Assembly: GCA_023382135.1 (NCBI GenBank)
Contig: JAMCQK010000137.1
Span: 1 to 8,789 of the forward strand
Reading direction: 5' to 3'
From: Deinococcus sp.
Lineage (GTDB): Bacteria; Deinococcota; Deinococci; Deinococcales; Thermaceae
Length of the DNA: 8,789 bases
A model generated the notes under the pieces. It was not told the DNA's origin, did not search any database, and worked only from the letters and a program-made list of their open reading frames with translations. Numbering within the stretch: the stretch's first letter is position 1; every line of letters begins with the position of its first letter. This document shows, piece after piece, positions 1 to 5,972 of the stretch. Both the position numbers and the translations under genes were made by a program.

Positions 1-1
1 G

Positions 2-265
2 AGTGTGTGGGAAGACGCCCAGATCCGCAAACAGTTCCCCTATGTGGAGCCGTTGGTGCAGTCCTGGACCACCGACGGAGTACCCTTCTTCCGTCCTCGT
101 TTCCCCGAATGGCCTGCCATCTCTGAGCTGATCGCCGAGACCGGCACCCAGATGATGCTGGGCAAGGTCAGCACCGAGGAAGGCGCCAAGATCCTTAACG
201 AAAAGATTCGGGACATCCTGGAAAAAGCTGGCTACTACAGCGGCAAGAGACCCAAGGAGCAATAA
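2..265 (+). CDS. Extracellular sugar-binding protein of an ABC importer, C-terminal fragment
   Basis: The reading frame is open from the window edge to a TAA stop and gives the last 87 or so residues of a protein that starts outside the window. The text contains RPRFPEWPAISE, then TQMMLGKVSTEEGAKILNE, then ILEKAGYY, an arrangement typical of the C-terminal lobe of family-1 (MalE/UgpB-like) solute-binding proteins. Such lipoproteins capture a sugar, glycoside or polyol outside the membrane and pass it to two permease subunits. Two MalF/MalG-type permease genes follow on the same strand, which supports the call. The GTG at position 5 is an internal codon, not a start, because the frame stays open upstream and has no ribosome binding site. 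The ligand cannot be read from this fragment. An unrelated upstream protein with a similar tail is the only alternative and is unlikely. Confidence 0.8.
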   Translation, partial: SVWEDAQIRKQFPYVEPLVQSWTTDGVPFFRPRFPEWPAISELIAETGTQMMLGKVSTEEGAKILNEKIRDILEKAGYYSGKRPKEQ

Positions 266-271
266 CTGTTG

Positions 272-309
272 CACGGGCCGGGCAGACCTTGGTATTTGCC
301 CGGCCCGTG
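272..309 (+). other. Perfect 13-bp intercistronic hairpin after the binding-protein gene
   Basis: CACGGGCCGGGCA at 272-284 is exactly complementary to TGCCCGGCCCGTG at 297-309, with a 12-nt loop (285-296). The stem begins 6 nt after the binding-protein stop. No T-run follows, so it is not a standard intrinsic terminator. In many sugar ABC operons a hairpin after the binding-protein gene protects the upstream mRNA from 3' exonucleases and lets only part of transcription continue, so the binding protein is made in excess. That role is inferred here. The downstream gene begins 22 nt after the stem. Confidence 0.75.
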
Positions 310-330
310 TCATTGCCAATAGGGGAGGTT

Positions 331-891
331 ATGAGTTCGGTGATCACAATGGCGCATCAGGCCCTTGACGAACTCAAGGGGGTTTTCGACAGGCTCAGTC
401 CGAGTGCGGTGGAACCGTTGATCCACGAAATTGCCAGGGCCAAACGGATCGCCCTGTATGGGGTAGGACGCGAGGGGCTGATGATGAAGTCCTTTGCCAT
501 GCGCTTGTTCCACTTAGGCCTGGATGCTCATGTGGTGGGTGACATGACCACCCCGCCCCTTGGATCAGGCGATCTTCTGATCGCAAGTGCGGGTCCGGGA
601 CAGTTCTCCACTGTATTGGCCTTACTGGGTGCAGCCAAAGAAGCCGGAGCGCGCACTGTAGTGGTAACAGCACAACCGTTGGGGAAAGCTGCGCAGATGG
701 CTGATGCCGTGGTACACATTCCAGCACAGACGATGGCTGATGATACCGCAGAGAGGGCTTCCATCCTGCCTATGGGTAGCCTTTATGAAGGGACACAATT
801 CATCTTTTTCGAGATGATCATCCTGACCCTGCGGGATCGCATCGGTGAAACGCCCGAGACCATGCGCCGCCGTCACACCAACCTTGAGTAG
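331..891 (+). CDS. SIS-domain sugar-phosphate isomerase, 6-phospho-3-hexuloisomerase (HxlB/PHI) type
   Basis: A 186-residue protein made of one SIS (sugar isomerase) fold, the usual length for the PHI family. Visible marks are RIALYGVGREGLMMKSFAMR (about 39-58), HVVGDMTTPPLGSGDLLIAS (67-86), the phosphate-binding-like SAGPGQFST (86-94), PMGSLYEGTQ (147-156) with the conserved Glu153, and the C-terminal ETMRRRHTNLE, very like the end of HxlB proteins. HxlB isomerises hexulose 6-phosphate to fructose 6-phosphate, but many SIS proteins in sugar-transport operons have unproven substrates, so the exact reaction is open. The start chosen is ATG 331, preceded by AGGGGAGGTT at 321-330. Spacing is very short, so GTG 340 (about 11 nt from the Shine-Dalgarno) is a real alternative. 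The frame also has an ATG at 289, which lies inside the hairpin loop and is unlikely. The next gene starts 4 nt after the stop. The loop reads SAGPG rather than the SGSGET-like form I recall for classical PHI, hinting at another substrate. Confidence 0.8.
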   Translation: MSSVITMAHQALDELKGVFDRLSPSAVEPLIHEIARAKRIALYGVGREGLMMKSFAMRLFHLGLDAHVVGDMTTPPLGSGDLLIASAGPGQFSTVLALLGAAKEAGARTVVVTAQPLGKAAQMADAVVHIPAQTMADDTAERASILPMGSLYEGTQFIFFEMIILTLRDRIGETPETMRRRHTNLE

Positions 892-895
892 ACGT

Positions 896-1777
896 ATGAC
901 CCAGCGTGCTCGCAGACTGCCCTATTTCTTCCTGATGCCCGCCGTGGTGGCGCTTTTTCTGGTGGGTATCTTCCCGCTGCTCTTTGCCCTACAGGTCTCC
1001 TTTCGCCAGTACCAACTCACCAAGCCCTACCTGGGCAACAGTTTCGTTGGATTCGCCAACTATGCAGCGGTGCTACAAGATCCCTCCTTCTGGGGAGCTC
1101 TCTCGCGCACCCTGACCTTCCTGGTCATCGCGCTACCCCTCGAGGTGCTGTTGGGTTTGGGGATCGCCCTGCTCTTGGATCGTCAAGGAATGCCTCTGTT
1201 ACGTGCGCTCACCCGGATCTCCCTGGTGATTCCCTTGGCTACTACCCCGGCAGTAGCCGGTCTGATGGGCCGCCTGATGTTCAACCGCGATTTTGGCGTG
1301 GCCAACTATAGTCTTTCGCTCGTGGGCATCCCCGCCGTGGAGTGGCTGGGTCAGCCCAATTCGGCTTTTATTTCCGTTGCTCTGATGGATATCTGGCAGT
1401 GGACGCCGTTTGTGGCCCTCGTGTTTCTGGCGGGGCTGGCGACGGTGCCCCCGGAGATCGAGGAAGCCGCCAAGCTCGAGACCACCCGCTGGCAGACCAT
1501 CCTGCGCTATATACAACTGCCCTTCTTGCTCCCCGGCCTCACCGCCATCTTGATCCTACGCACTGCTGACATTATCAAGCTCTTCGACATGGTTTTCGTG
1601 CTCACCCGTGGCGGCCCCGGGAGCGCCACCGAACTCATCAGCATCTACGTGCAGCGCATAGGCTTCCGGGTCTTCGACCAGGGAGTAGCCTCAGCCCAGG
1701 CCATTCTGCTCCTGATCCTCACCATCGTGCTATCGAGGCTCTACATCCGCTTCTTCTACCGGGAGGTCACGACATAA
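896..1777 (+). CDS. Sugar ABC transporter permease, MalF/UgpA-like subunit
   Basis: A 293-residue inner-membrane protein with about six hydrophobic segments (approximately residues 9-32, 72-94, 104-124, 155-182, 205-226 and 262-286). It is the first of the two channel subunits of a family-1 carbohydrate importer. The cytoplasmic coupling loop that docks on the ATPase is at 190-208: EEAAKLETTRWQTI, followed by LPFLLPG. The loop is unusual: the glycine expected four residues after EAA is Thr196. LTRGGPGSAT after the fifth segment is also typical of this subunit. ATG 896 is chosen because it gives a normal short cytoplasmic N-terminus (MTQRARRLPYFF). The frame could begin at ATG 845, but that start overlaps the SIS gene by 47 nt and adds an arginine-rich tail foreign to the family. 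Only 4 nt separate it from the SIS stop and no strong Shine-Dalgarno is seen, suggesting translational coupling. Confidence 0.9.
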   Translation: MTQRARRLPYFFLMPAVVALFLVGIFPLLFALQVSFRQYQLTKPYLGNSFVGFANYAAVLQDPSFWGALSRTLTFLVIALPLEVLLGLGIALLLDRQGMPLLRALTRISLVIPLATTPAVAGLMGRLMFNRDFGVANYSLSLVGIPAVEWLGQPNSAFISVALMDIWQWTPFVALVFLAGLATVPPEIEEAAKLETTRWQTILRYIQLPFLLPGLTAILILRTADIIKLFDMVFVLTRGGPGSATELISIYVQRIGFRVFDQGVASAQAILLLILTIVLSRLYIRFFYREVTT

Positions 1778-1790
1778 ATCAACCTCAATA

Positions 1791-1797
1791 AAGGAGG
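1791..1797 (+). promoter_or_regulatory. Strong ribosome binding site for the second permease
   Basis: AAGGAGG lies 6 nt before ATG 1804 and fixes that start. It is much stronger than the site of the preceding permease gene, which appears to depend on coupling. Confidence 0.85.
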
Positions 1798-1803
1798 CTT
1801 GCT

Positions 1804-2664
1804 ATGGCAGCAAAGGTGCAGACCAATACACCAACTCCAACTAAATCCAATCTTCGCGTAAGCACCGTGCTCCATGCCGTGCTCCTCCTGCTGGTGTTCT
1901 CGGCCACGATCTTCCCCTTCTACTGGATGGTGAGCACCTCGCTCAAGGCGACAGTGCAGACCTTTGCCTATCCGCCGGTGTTCATCTTCGTGCCCACTTT
2001 TGAACACTACTGGAAAGCCCTTACTGAGTACGAAGTGGGCCGCACCCTGGTCAACTCACTCATCGTAGCGCTTGCGACCACCGCACTGGCCGTGACTTTA
2101 GGAACTCCAGCGGCCTATGCCCTGGCCCGATTTGAATTCCGCTTTAAGCGGGATTTGTGGTTCTGGATAATCTCCAACCGCATGGTCTCGCCCATTGTGC
2201 TGGCGCTGCCGTTTTACTTGTTGGCCACCCGCCTGAAAATGATTGACACTTACCCAGTGCTAATCCTTATCTACTTAACCTTTACCCTACCTATCGTTGT
2301 CTGGATCTGTGCCGACCAGTTTCGCACCGTCCCCAAGGAACTCGATGAAGCTGCCCTGGTAGACGGGGCGAGCCCTTTCACCACCTTTGTCCGCATTGCT
2401 TTGCCGCTGGCTGCGCCGGGAGTGGTGGTGTCGGCTATCCTGAGCTTTATCTTTTCCTGGAATGAGCTTTTGTATGCCCTGGTATTGGCCCGCAACGTTA
2501 CCCGTACGGCACCGGTAGCCGCCACCTCCTTCATGAGCGGCTACGAGCTACCTTGGGGCGAGATCATGGCGACGGGCACATTGATTGTGCTGCCGGTGAT
2601 CGTTTTTGCCATGCTGGTTTCTCGTCACCTGGTACGCGGCTTGACGATGGGGGCGGTCAAATAA
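1804..2664 (+). CDS. Sugar ABC transporter permease, MalG/UgpE-like subunit
   Basis: A 286-residue membrane protein, the partner of the preceding permease. The N-terminal segment (about 20-42) ends in FPFYWMVSTSLK, a hallmark of MalG-type subunits. Further hydrophobic segments follow at about 82-105, 118-142, 150-170, 205-228 and 256-273. The coupling loop is canonical: ELDEAALVDGASPF at 179-192, with Glu-Ala-Ala at 182-184 and Gly188, then IALPLAAPG. SFIFSWNELLYALVL (214-228) and the C-terminal LVRGLTMGAVK are also characteristic. With the MalF-like subunit it would form the membrane channel for the sugar delivered by the binding protein. No ATPase gene lies in the operon, so energy probably comes from a shared MsiK/MalK-type ATPase elsewhere. 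The start ATG 1804 has an AAGGAGG site 6 nt upstream. The next gene begins 57 nt after the stop, with a hairpin in the gap. Confidence 0.92.
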   Translation: MAAKVQTNTPTPTKSNLRVSTVLHAVLLLLVFSATIFPFYWMVSTSLKATVQTFAYPPVFIFVPTFEHYWKALTEYEVGRTLVNSLIVALATTALAVTLGTPAAYALARFEFRFKRDLWFWIISNRMVSPIVLALPFYLLATRLKMIDTYPVLILIYLTFTLPIVVWICADQFRTVPKELDEAALVDGASPFTTFVRIALPLAAPGVVVSAILSFIFSWNELLYALVLARNVTRTAPVAATSFMSGYELPWGEIMATGTLIVLPVIVFAMLVSRHLVRGLTMGAVK

Positions 2665-2670
2665 CGTCGT

Positions 2671-2704
2671 GGGTCAAGAGTCTGGAGTCGAGGGCCCTTG
2701 ACCC
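2671..2704 (+). other. Intercistronic hairpin between permease and epimerase genes
   Basis: GGGTCAAG at 2671-2678 pairs exactly with CTTGACCC at 2697-2704. One mismatch (2679/2696) is followed by four more pairs including G-U (2680-2683 with 2692-2695), leaving an 8-nt loop. There is no T-run after it, so it more likely tunes or protects the message than ends it. The Shine-Dalgarno of the next gene (AGGAG, 2711-2715) is 6 nt further on. Confidence 0.55.
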
Positions 2705-2721
2705 TATGCTAGGAGTTAGAC

Positions 2722-3624
2722 ATGAACCCACTGGGCATCAACCTGTCTTTCGCGGTTAAGCGCTGGCCTGAGCCCGAAGTATGGGCCAAGCGGGTGCGCA
2801 AAGAACTCGGGCTAAATCTGGTGCAATTTACCTTTGACCTGATTGATCCCTGGTGGCCCGAAAAGCTCGCTTTCTCTTTGGCGCACAGAGTCCGGCGCGC
2901 CGCCGAAGCGCAAGGGATCACCATTCATAGCGCTTTCGTAGGCCTGGCCCATTACACCTACAATCAACTTTTACATCCTAAGGGTGAGGGGCGTGCTGCC
3001 GCCAAGGAATGGTACAAGCGGGCGATTGACCTGGCTGCCGAGCTAGGCGTCAAGGCTGTTGGAGGCCCCGTCGGGGGCATGAGCGTCCGTGAGAAACATC
3101 GTGAAGCCCGTTATCAGGAGCTTCTGGATACGCTGAATGAACTTGCAGTCTACGCCAAAGGGCGGGGCCTCGAGACCCTCTTGATCGAACCCACCCCCCT
3201 CCGGCGAGAGGTACCCTGGACTGTGGAAGCTGCGCGAAAGCTGGCCCAGGATTTGACGGGCAGTGCGGTGCCTTTCCGCTATTGCTTGGATATCGGTCAT
3301 GCTTTGTATCAACCGCTCTACGGTTCAGGGGCCAGCCTCGAGCCCTGGCTCAAACTGGGTGACCGGATTGGCGTCCTGCATCTGCAACAGACCGACGGCC
3401 AGAGCGATTCCCACTGGAACTTTGCGGGTTATCCCGAACTGGCGCGAACCAAGGGGATCGTGGACCCCGCCAGGGTGGTTCAAGACCTCCAGCAAGCGGG
3501 CCTCGGGAATATGCCGGTGATTCTCGAGGTCTTTTATCCCTTTGAGCTGACCGACGAAGCCGTGTGGAGCGACGTCAAGAGTGGCGTAGCCAACCTCAAG
3601 CACAGATTTGTGCTGGATGACTAA
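2722..3624 (+). CDS. Xylose-isomerase-like TIM-barrel sugar (phosphate) epimerase/isomerase
   Basis: A 300-residue protein of the AP-endonuclease-2 / xylose-isomerase-like TIM-barrel superfamily, typical in length. Strands can be followed from LGINLSFAV (4-12), LNLVQFTFD (31-39), ITIHSAF (66-72), GVKAVGGPVGG (109-119) and ETLLIEP (151-157) to YCLDIGH (187-193), GVLHLQQTDG (217-226) and VILEVFYP (266-273). By analogy with tagatose/psicose 3-epimerases, Glu156, Asp190, His220 and Glu269 are in the right order for the divalent-metal ligands, and the 34-residue Glu-Asp spacing fits. Known activities include ketose 3-epimerisation, L-ribulose-5-phosphate 3-epimerisation and, in erythritol pathways, erythrulose-phosphate epimerisation; the N-terminal text recalls the last group, but I cannot confirm that. 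ATG 2722 has AGGAG at 2711-2715. It ends the operon, its stop overlapping the opposing kinase gene by 4 bp. Confidence 0.82.
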   Translation: MNPLGINLSFAVKRWPEPEVWAKRVRKELGLNLVQFTFDLIDPWWPEKLAFSLAHRVRRAAEAQGITIHSAFVGLAHYTYNQLLHPKGEGRAAAKEWYKRAIDLAAELGVKAVGGPVGGMSVREKHREARYQELLDTLNELAVYAKGRGLETLLIEPTPLRREVPWTVEAARKLAQDLTGSAVPFRYCLDIGHALYQPLYGSGASLEPWLKLGDRIGVLHLQQTDGQSDSHWNFAGYPELARTKGIVDPARVVQDLQQAGLGNMPVILEVFYPFELTDEAVWSDVKSGVANLKHRFVLDD

Positions 3625-5216
3625 CGCGGCCCGGCCAGTTTGTACTGGCTGAAATGCGCGAAGAGGCGTTGGTAGGCTTCATACCCCTCCTGGTAGACCG
3701 CAGAGGCCTGTGGTTTAAACATTTGCCAACCCGAAGGCGGGGGGGGCATCTCGAGCCCTAGTGCAATCGCTCCGTAAACCGCAGCCCCTTGAGCGGTGGC
3801 ATGTGGTGTCGGGCTAACAGTAACCTCGCGGCCCAAAATGTCGGCGTAAAGCTGCATGATGAAGGGCAACCGGGAGAGTCCACCTGTGGCCCGCACTTCG
3901 TGTATGCTGCCCACCGCGGGTTCGAGGGTCTCCACCACCAGCCGGGTACCGTAAGCGGTGGCCTCGAGCAAAGCTTTGTAAAACTGTGCTGGAGTGGTGT
4001 TAAGGCCAAGCCCGCTCATTACACCTTTGAGCCCTGCGTCCATCAAAGGAGTGCGGCAGCCGTTCCACCAATCCAGGGCCGTGATGCCTGAAGGTCCTTC
4101 AAGCTGGGCGGCCTCGTAGTTGAGCCGTTCGTATAGCTTGGCTTCTGGCACTCCTCCCGCCCAAGCCAGCGTGCGTACCCACCAGGCCAGTATGTCGCCG
4201 GTAGCGGGTTGACCACACTCATAGCCAAAATAACCAGGCAGGATGCCTTCAGGTACTATCCCTGGTATACCAGGCGTGGGTACGGCTTGATGCGAAAGGG
4301 CCATATGGGGCGTAGAGGTACCCAATACCATAACCAATGTTCCAGGCTCTCTGACCCCGACCCCCGGCAGGGCCGCATGGGCGTCAATCACGGCTACTGC
4401 TACGGCGGTGCCTTCTTTGATGCCTGTGGCCTCAGCCCAGCCTCGAGTAAGCCCTCCCGCTGTGCTGCCTACCGGTCTCGGCTCCGCCAGCTTTGCCAGC
4501 CAAGCGCTTAGCCCTGGCTTGAGACGCTCGAGACTCTCACCGCTTGGGTAACCACCCCACTCTGGCTGCCAGTGGGCTTTGTAACCCGCCTGGCAGACCG
4601 AACGCACCTCTTCGCCGATAAGTTGCCAAACTACCCAATCCCCAGCCTCAATCCAACGTTCGGTGGCTACCCAGACTTCTGGTGCTTCCTCGAGTAGCTG
4701 CCAGGCCTTGGCCAGTGACCATTCGGCGCTGGTCTTCCCGCCGTAGTACTTCAGAAAATATGGCTGAGCCTCATTGATGGCTTTGGCATAGGGTTCCGAG
4801 GCGTGGTGCTTCCACAGCTTGACATAGGCGTGGGGGTGGTCTGCAAAAGCTTCGGGGCGTCCGAAAGGACGTCCCGTAGTGGGCGTATCAAGCAAGGCCA
4901 GCGGCGTTCCGTCGGCGCGGGTAGGGAGCACAGTGGAAGCGGTAAAAGCGAGCCCAATGCCGATGACCTCGCCTCCCATCCGCTTAGCTTCTGCGCTCAT
5001 GCGGCTCAAAAGCTCTCGAGTGGCCTCGAGGTAATCCCCTGGGTGCTGCAAGGCCCATAGAGGTGGCAGCGCATGGCCTGAGGGGAGTGCCCGGTCCAGC
5101 ACCCCGTGCGGGTATGAGTACATGGATACAGATGCTTCCTCACCGGTTTTTACATCGAGCAAGAGGGCTCGAGCCGATTCGGTACCAAAATCAAGTCCCA
5201 CGGTAAACCATTTCAT
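3621..5216 (-). CDS. araB: AraB-type FGGY carbohydrate kinase (ribulokinase family)
   Basis: A 531-residue cytoplasmic kinase, close to the usual AraB length (about 560). The N-terminal ATPase lobe has VGLDFGTESARALLLD (6-21). Typical ribulokinase text follows: WALQHPGDY (54-62), YVKLWKHHA (131-139), LKYYGGKTSAEW (155-166), EAGDWVVWQLIG (190-201), AGYKAHW (210-216). VIDAHAALPGVGV (276-288) carries the probable catalytic base Asp278, GTSTPHM (299-305) is the phosphate loop, and PGYFGYECGQPATGDILAWW (327-346) follows. AraB phosphorylates L- or D-ribulose and some other ketopentoses and pentitols with ATP. Odd points: Ala90 replaces the Asp of the GVDFT motif I recall from Bacillus and E. coli AraB, Pro303 sits where Cys is usual, and about ten extra residues (roughly 111-121) lie before the substrate region. 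No araA or araD is in view, so the substrate may not be L-ribulose. The ATG lacks a clear Shine-Dalgarno. The gene converges on the sugar operon and probably acts on its product. Confidence 0.88.
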   Translation of the reverse strand: MKWFTVGLDFGTESARALLLDVKTGEEASVSMYSYPHGVLDRALPSGHALPPLWALQHPGDYLEATRELLSRMSAEAKRMGGEVIGIGLAFTASTVLPTRADGTPLALLDTPTTGRPFGRPEAFADHPHAYVKLWKHHASEPYAKAINEAQPYFLKYYGGKTSAEWSLAKAWQLLEEAPEVWVATERWIEAGDWVVWQLIGEEVRSVCQAGYKAHWQPEWGGYPSGESLERLKPGLSAWLAKLAEPRPVGSTAGGLTRGWAEATGIKEGTAVAVAVIDAHAALPGVGVREPGTLVMVLGTSTPHMALSHQAVPTPGIPGIVPEGILPGYFGYECGQPATGDILAWWVRTLAWAGGVPEAKLYERLNYEAAQLEGPSGITALDWWNGCRTPLMDAGLKGVMSGLGLNTTPAQFYKALLEATAYGTRLVVETLEPAVGSIHEVRATGGLSRLPFIMQLYADILGREVTVSPTPHATAQGAAVYGAIALGLEMPPPPSGWQMFKPQASAVYQEGYEAYQRLFAHFSQYKLAGPR

Positions 5217-5258
5217 AATTGTGAAGAAAGAAAGCGTCCTGGGCTCTGAAAGCCTTGA

Positions 5259-5279
5259 GGTTAGCTAAAACTCCTAACC
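5259..5279 (-). promoter_or_regulatory. Inverted repeat at the predicted kinase transcription start, possible operator
   Basis: GGTTAG (5259-5264) and CTAACC (5274-5279) form a 6-bp inverted repeat with a 9-nt spacer, and TTAGCTAA (5261-5268) is itself palindromic. The repeat lies immediately downstream of the possible -10 box of the kinase promoter and covers the expected start site, a place where a repressor would act. This is a short repeat and could be chance. Confidence 0.3.
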
Positions 5280-5280
5280 G

Positions 5281-5309
5281 ATTCTACCTATATGGTTGTG
5301 GCAGGGGAA
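5281..5309 (-). promoter_or_regulatory. Possible promoter for the kinase gene
   Basis: On the minus strand, TTCCCC (complement of 5304-5309) and TAGAAT (complement of 5281-5286) are separated by 17 nt. The -10 box matches consensus at five of six positions; the -35 box is poor (three of six), as expected for a regulated promoter. Transcription would start near 5274 and give a leader of about 58 nt before ATG 5216. Confidence 0.35.
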
Positions 5310-5500
5310 GGCCGATCCATCAGCTAATCCAGCCTTTCGCTGTAAGCTCTCCCACGTATAAAGCTCATCTCGGTACCCAAAAGCGGCGGGCCAACTCGAG
5401 ACCCTCCTTTAGCGCTTACCGCTACAGGGACTTCCGTCAGCGGGCATCAGGGTGCGCCAATATATACCCTCAATTGATGCGTCATGCAGTGTGGTCGCGC
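5310..5500. other. Intergenic stretch without a recognisable gene
   Basis: No convincing coding sequence is seen on either strand here; several frames are open but give composition-driven, unrecognisable text. A minus-strand segment around 5360-5410 reads LKEGLELARRFWVPR then stop, preceded by an AAAGGAGGG motif. It could be the tail of a lost gene, but it is too short to identify. Together with the broken genes to its right, it belongs to a zone of gene decay between the sugar locus and the next operon. Confidence 0.5.
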
Positions 5501-5647
5501 TCAAGACGAACCCAGCATTCCCTGCTGTGCCATCCGCACTTGCAAAGCTTGCAGCAAGTCGGTCTTGCTGAGAATGCCCACCGCGTGCCCGCTCTGATCC
5601 ACCAGTCCCCGCTCTTCCTTGTGGGCCAGATAAGCCAGGAAGGACTC
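5501..5647 (-). pseudogene. CBS-domain protein remnant, C-terminal end only
   Basis: The minus-strand frame ending at the TGA at 5501-5503 reads LVDQSGHAVGILSKTDLLQA (about 5605-5546) and ends QVRMAQQGMLGSS. This is the second half of a CBS motif (the GLVDxxGxxVGILSKTDLL pattern). CBS domains come in pairs and bind adenine nucleotides to regulate enzymes or channels, and here only half of one is left with its natural-looking stop. The text directly upstream, STVGQESFLAYLAHK, fits a transposase at least as well as a CBS protein, so the junction lies somewhere about 5605-5660. No start codon with a ribosome binding site is seen. Presumably the insertion of the neighbouring element removed the 5' part. 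Probably not functional. Confidence 0.55.
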
Positions 5648-5972
5648 CTGGCCCACAGTGCTTCTCGGATACCCGGAAACCACGCTGCTTTAGGAGCGGG
5701 ATTAGCTTGGCCTTGCCCCACGTGAGGTAGGTTCGGCGGAAGGCTCCGTCTGTCCGGCAAGCTCGGGGCTCCAGCCGGTTTGCGCATCCGCTGGGGTTTT
5801 CGGGAACGGGGTCCGAGACCCCGGCTCCCCTCCATGCAGTGCTTCCAGCGATAGAAGCTGGGGAGACCCCCAGGGCCAAACAGGCCCCCTGGGTAGAGGC
5901 GGCTTGGCGTTTGTACAGGGCAAAGGCCTGGAGCAAGTTCAGTCGGTGTTGAGTTGCTAAGCCCAGTTTCAT
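5648..5972 (-). pseudogene. Insertion-sequence transposase remnant (IS481/IS3-like, helix-turn-helix end), frameshifted
   Basis: Reading the minus strand and changing frame three times restores recognisable N-terminal transposase text. It starts at ATG 5972 (MKLGLATQHRLNLLQAFALY) and continues through a helix-turn-helix CLALGVSPAS. It shifts frame near 5856 to FYRWKHCMEGSRGLGPRSRK, shifts back near 5745-5765 to AFRRTYLTWGKAKLIPLLKQ (WGKAKL at 5703-5720) and GFRVSEK, then shifts near 5662 to STVGQ. The order HTH, SFYRWK, basic KSRRP-like linker, TWGKAKL, VSESTVG is that of DDE/rve transposases of the IS481/IS3 type. The catalytic DDE domain is absent, so this is a dead fragment, not a programmed frameshift. 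AGAAGG lies 4 nt before the ATG. No convincing terminal inverted repeats or target duplication were found. Confidence 0.6.

Noticed and set aside
310..876. Several antisense open frames across the SIS gene.
   Set aside because: They are shadows of the strongly supported plus-strand gene, with no recognisable domain or ribosome binding site.
5255..5725. A 156-codon plus-strand open frame across the intergenic zone, containing PSFSAYRYRDFR, which recalls the N-terminus of MFS exporters.
   Set aside because: Only about a dozen residues look familiar, no membrane segment follows in any frame, and the frame runs antisense through the CBS and transposase remnants. Taken as chance.
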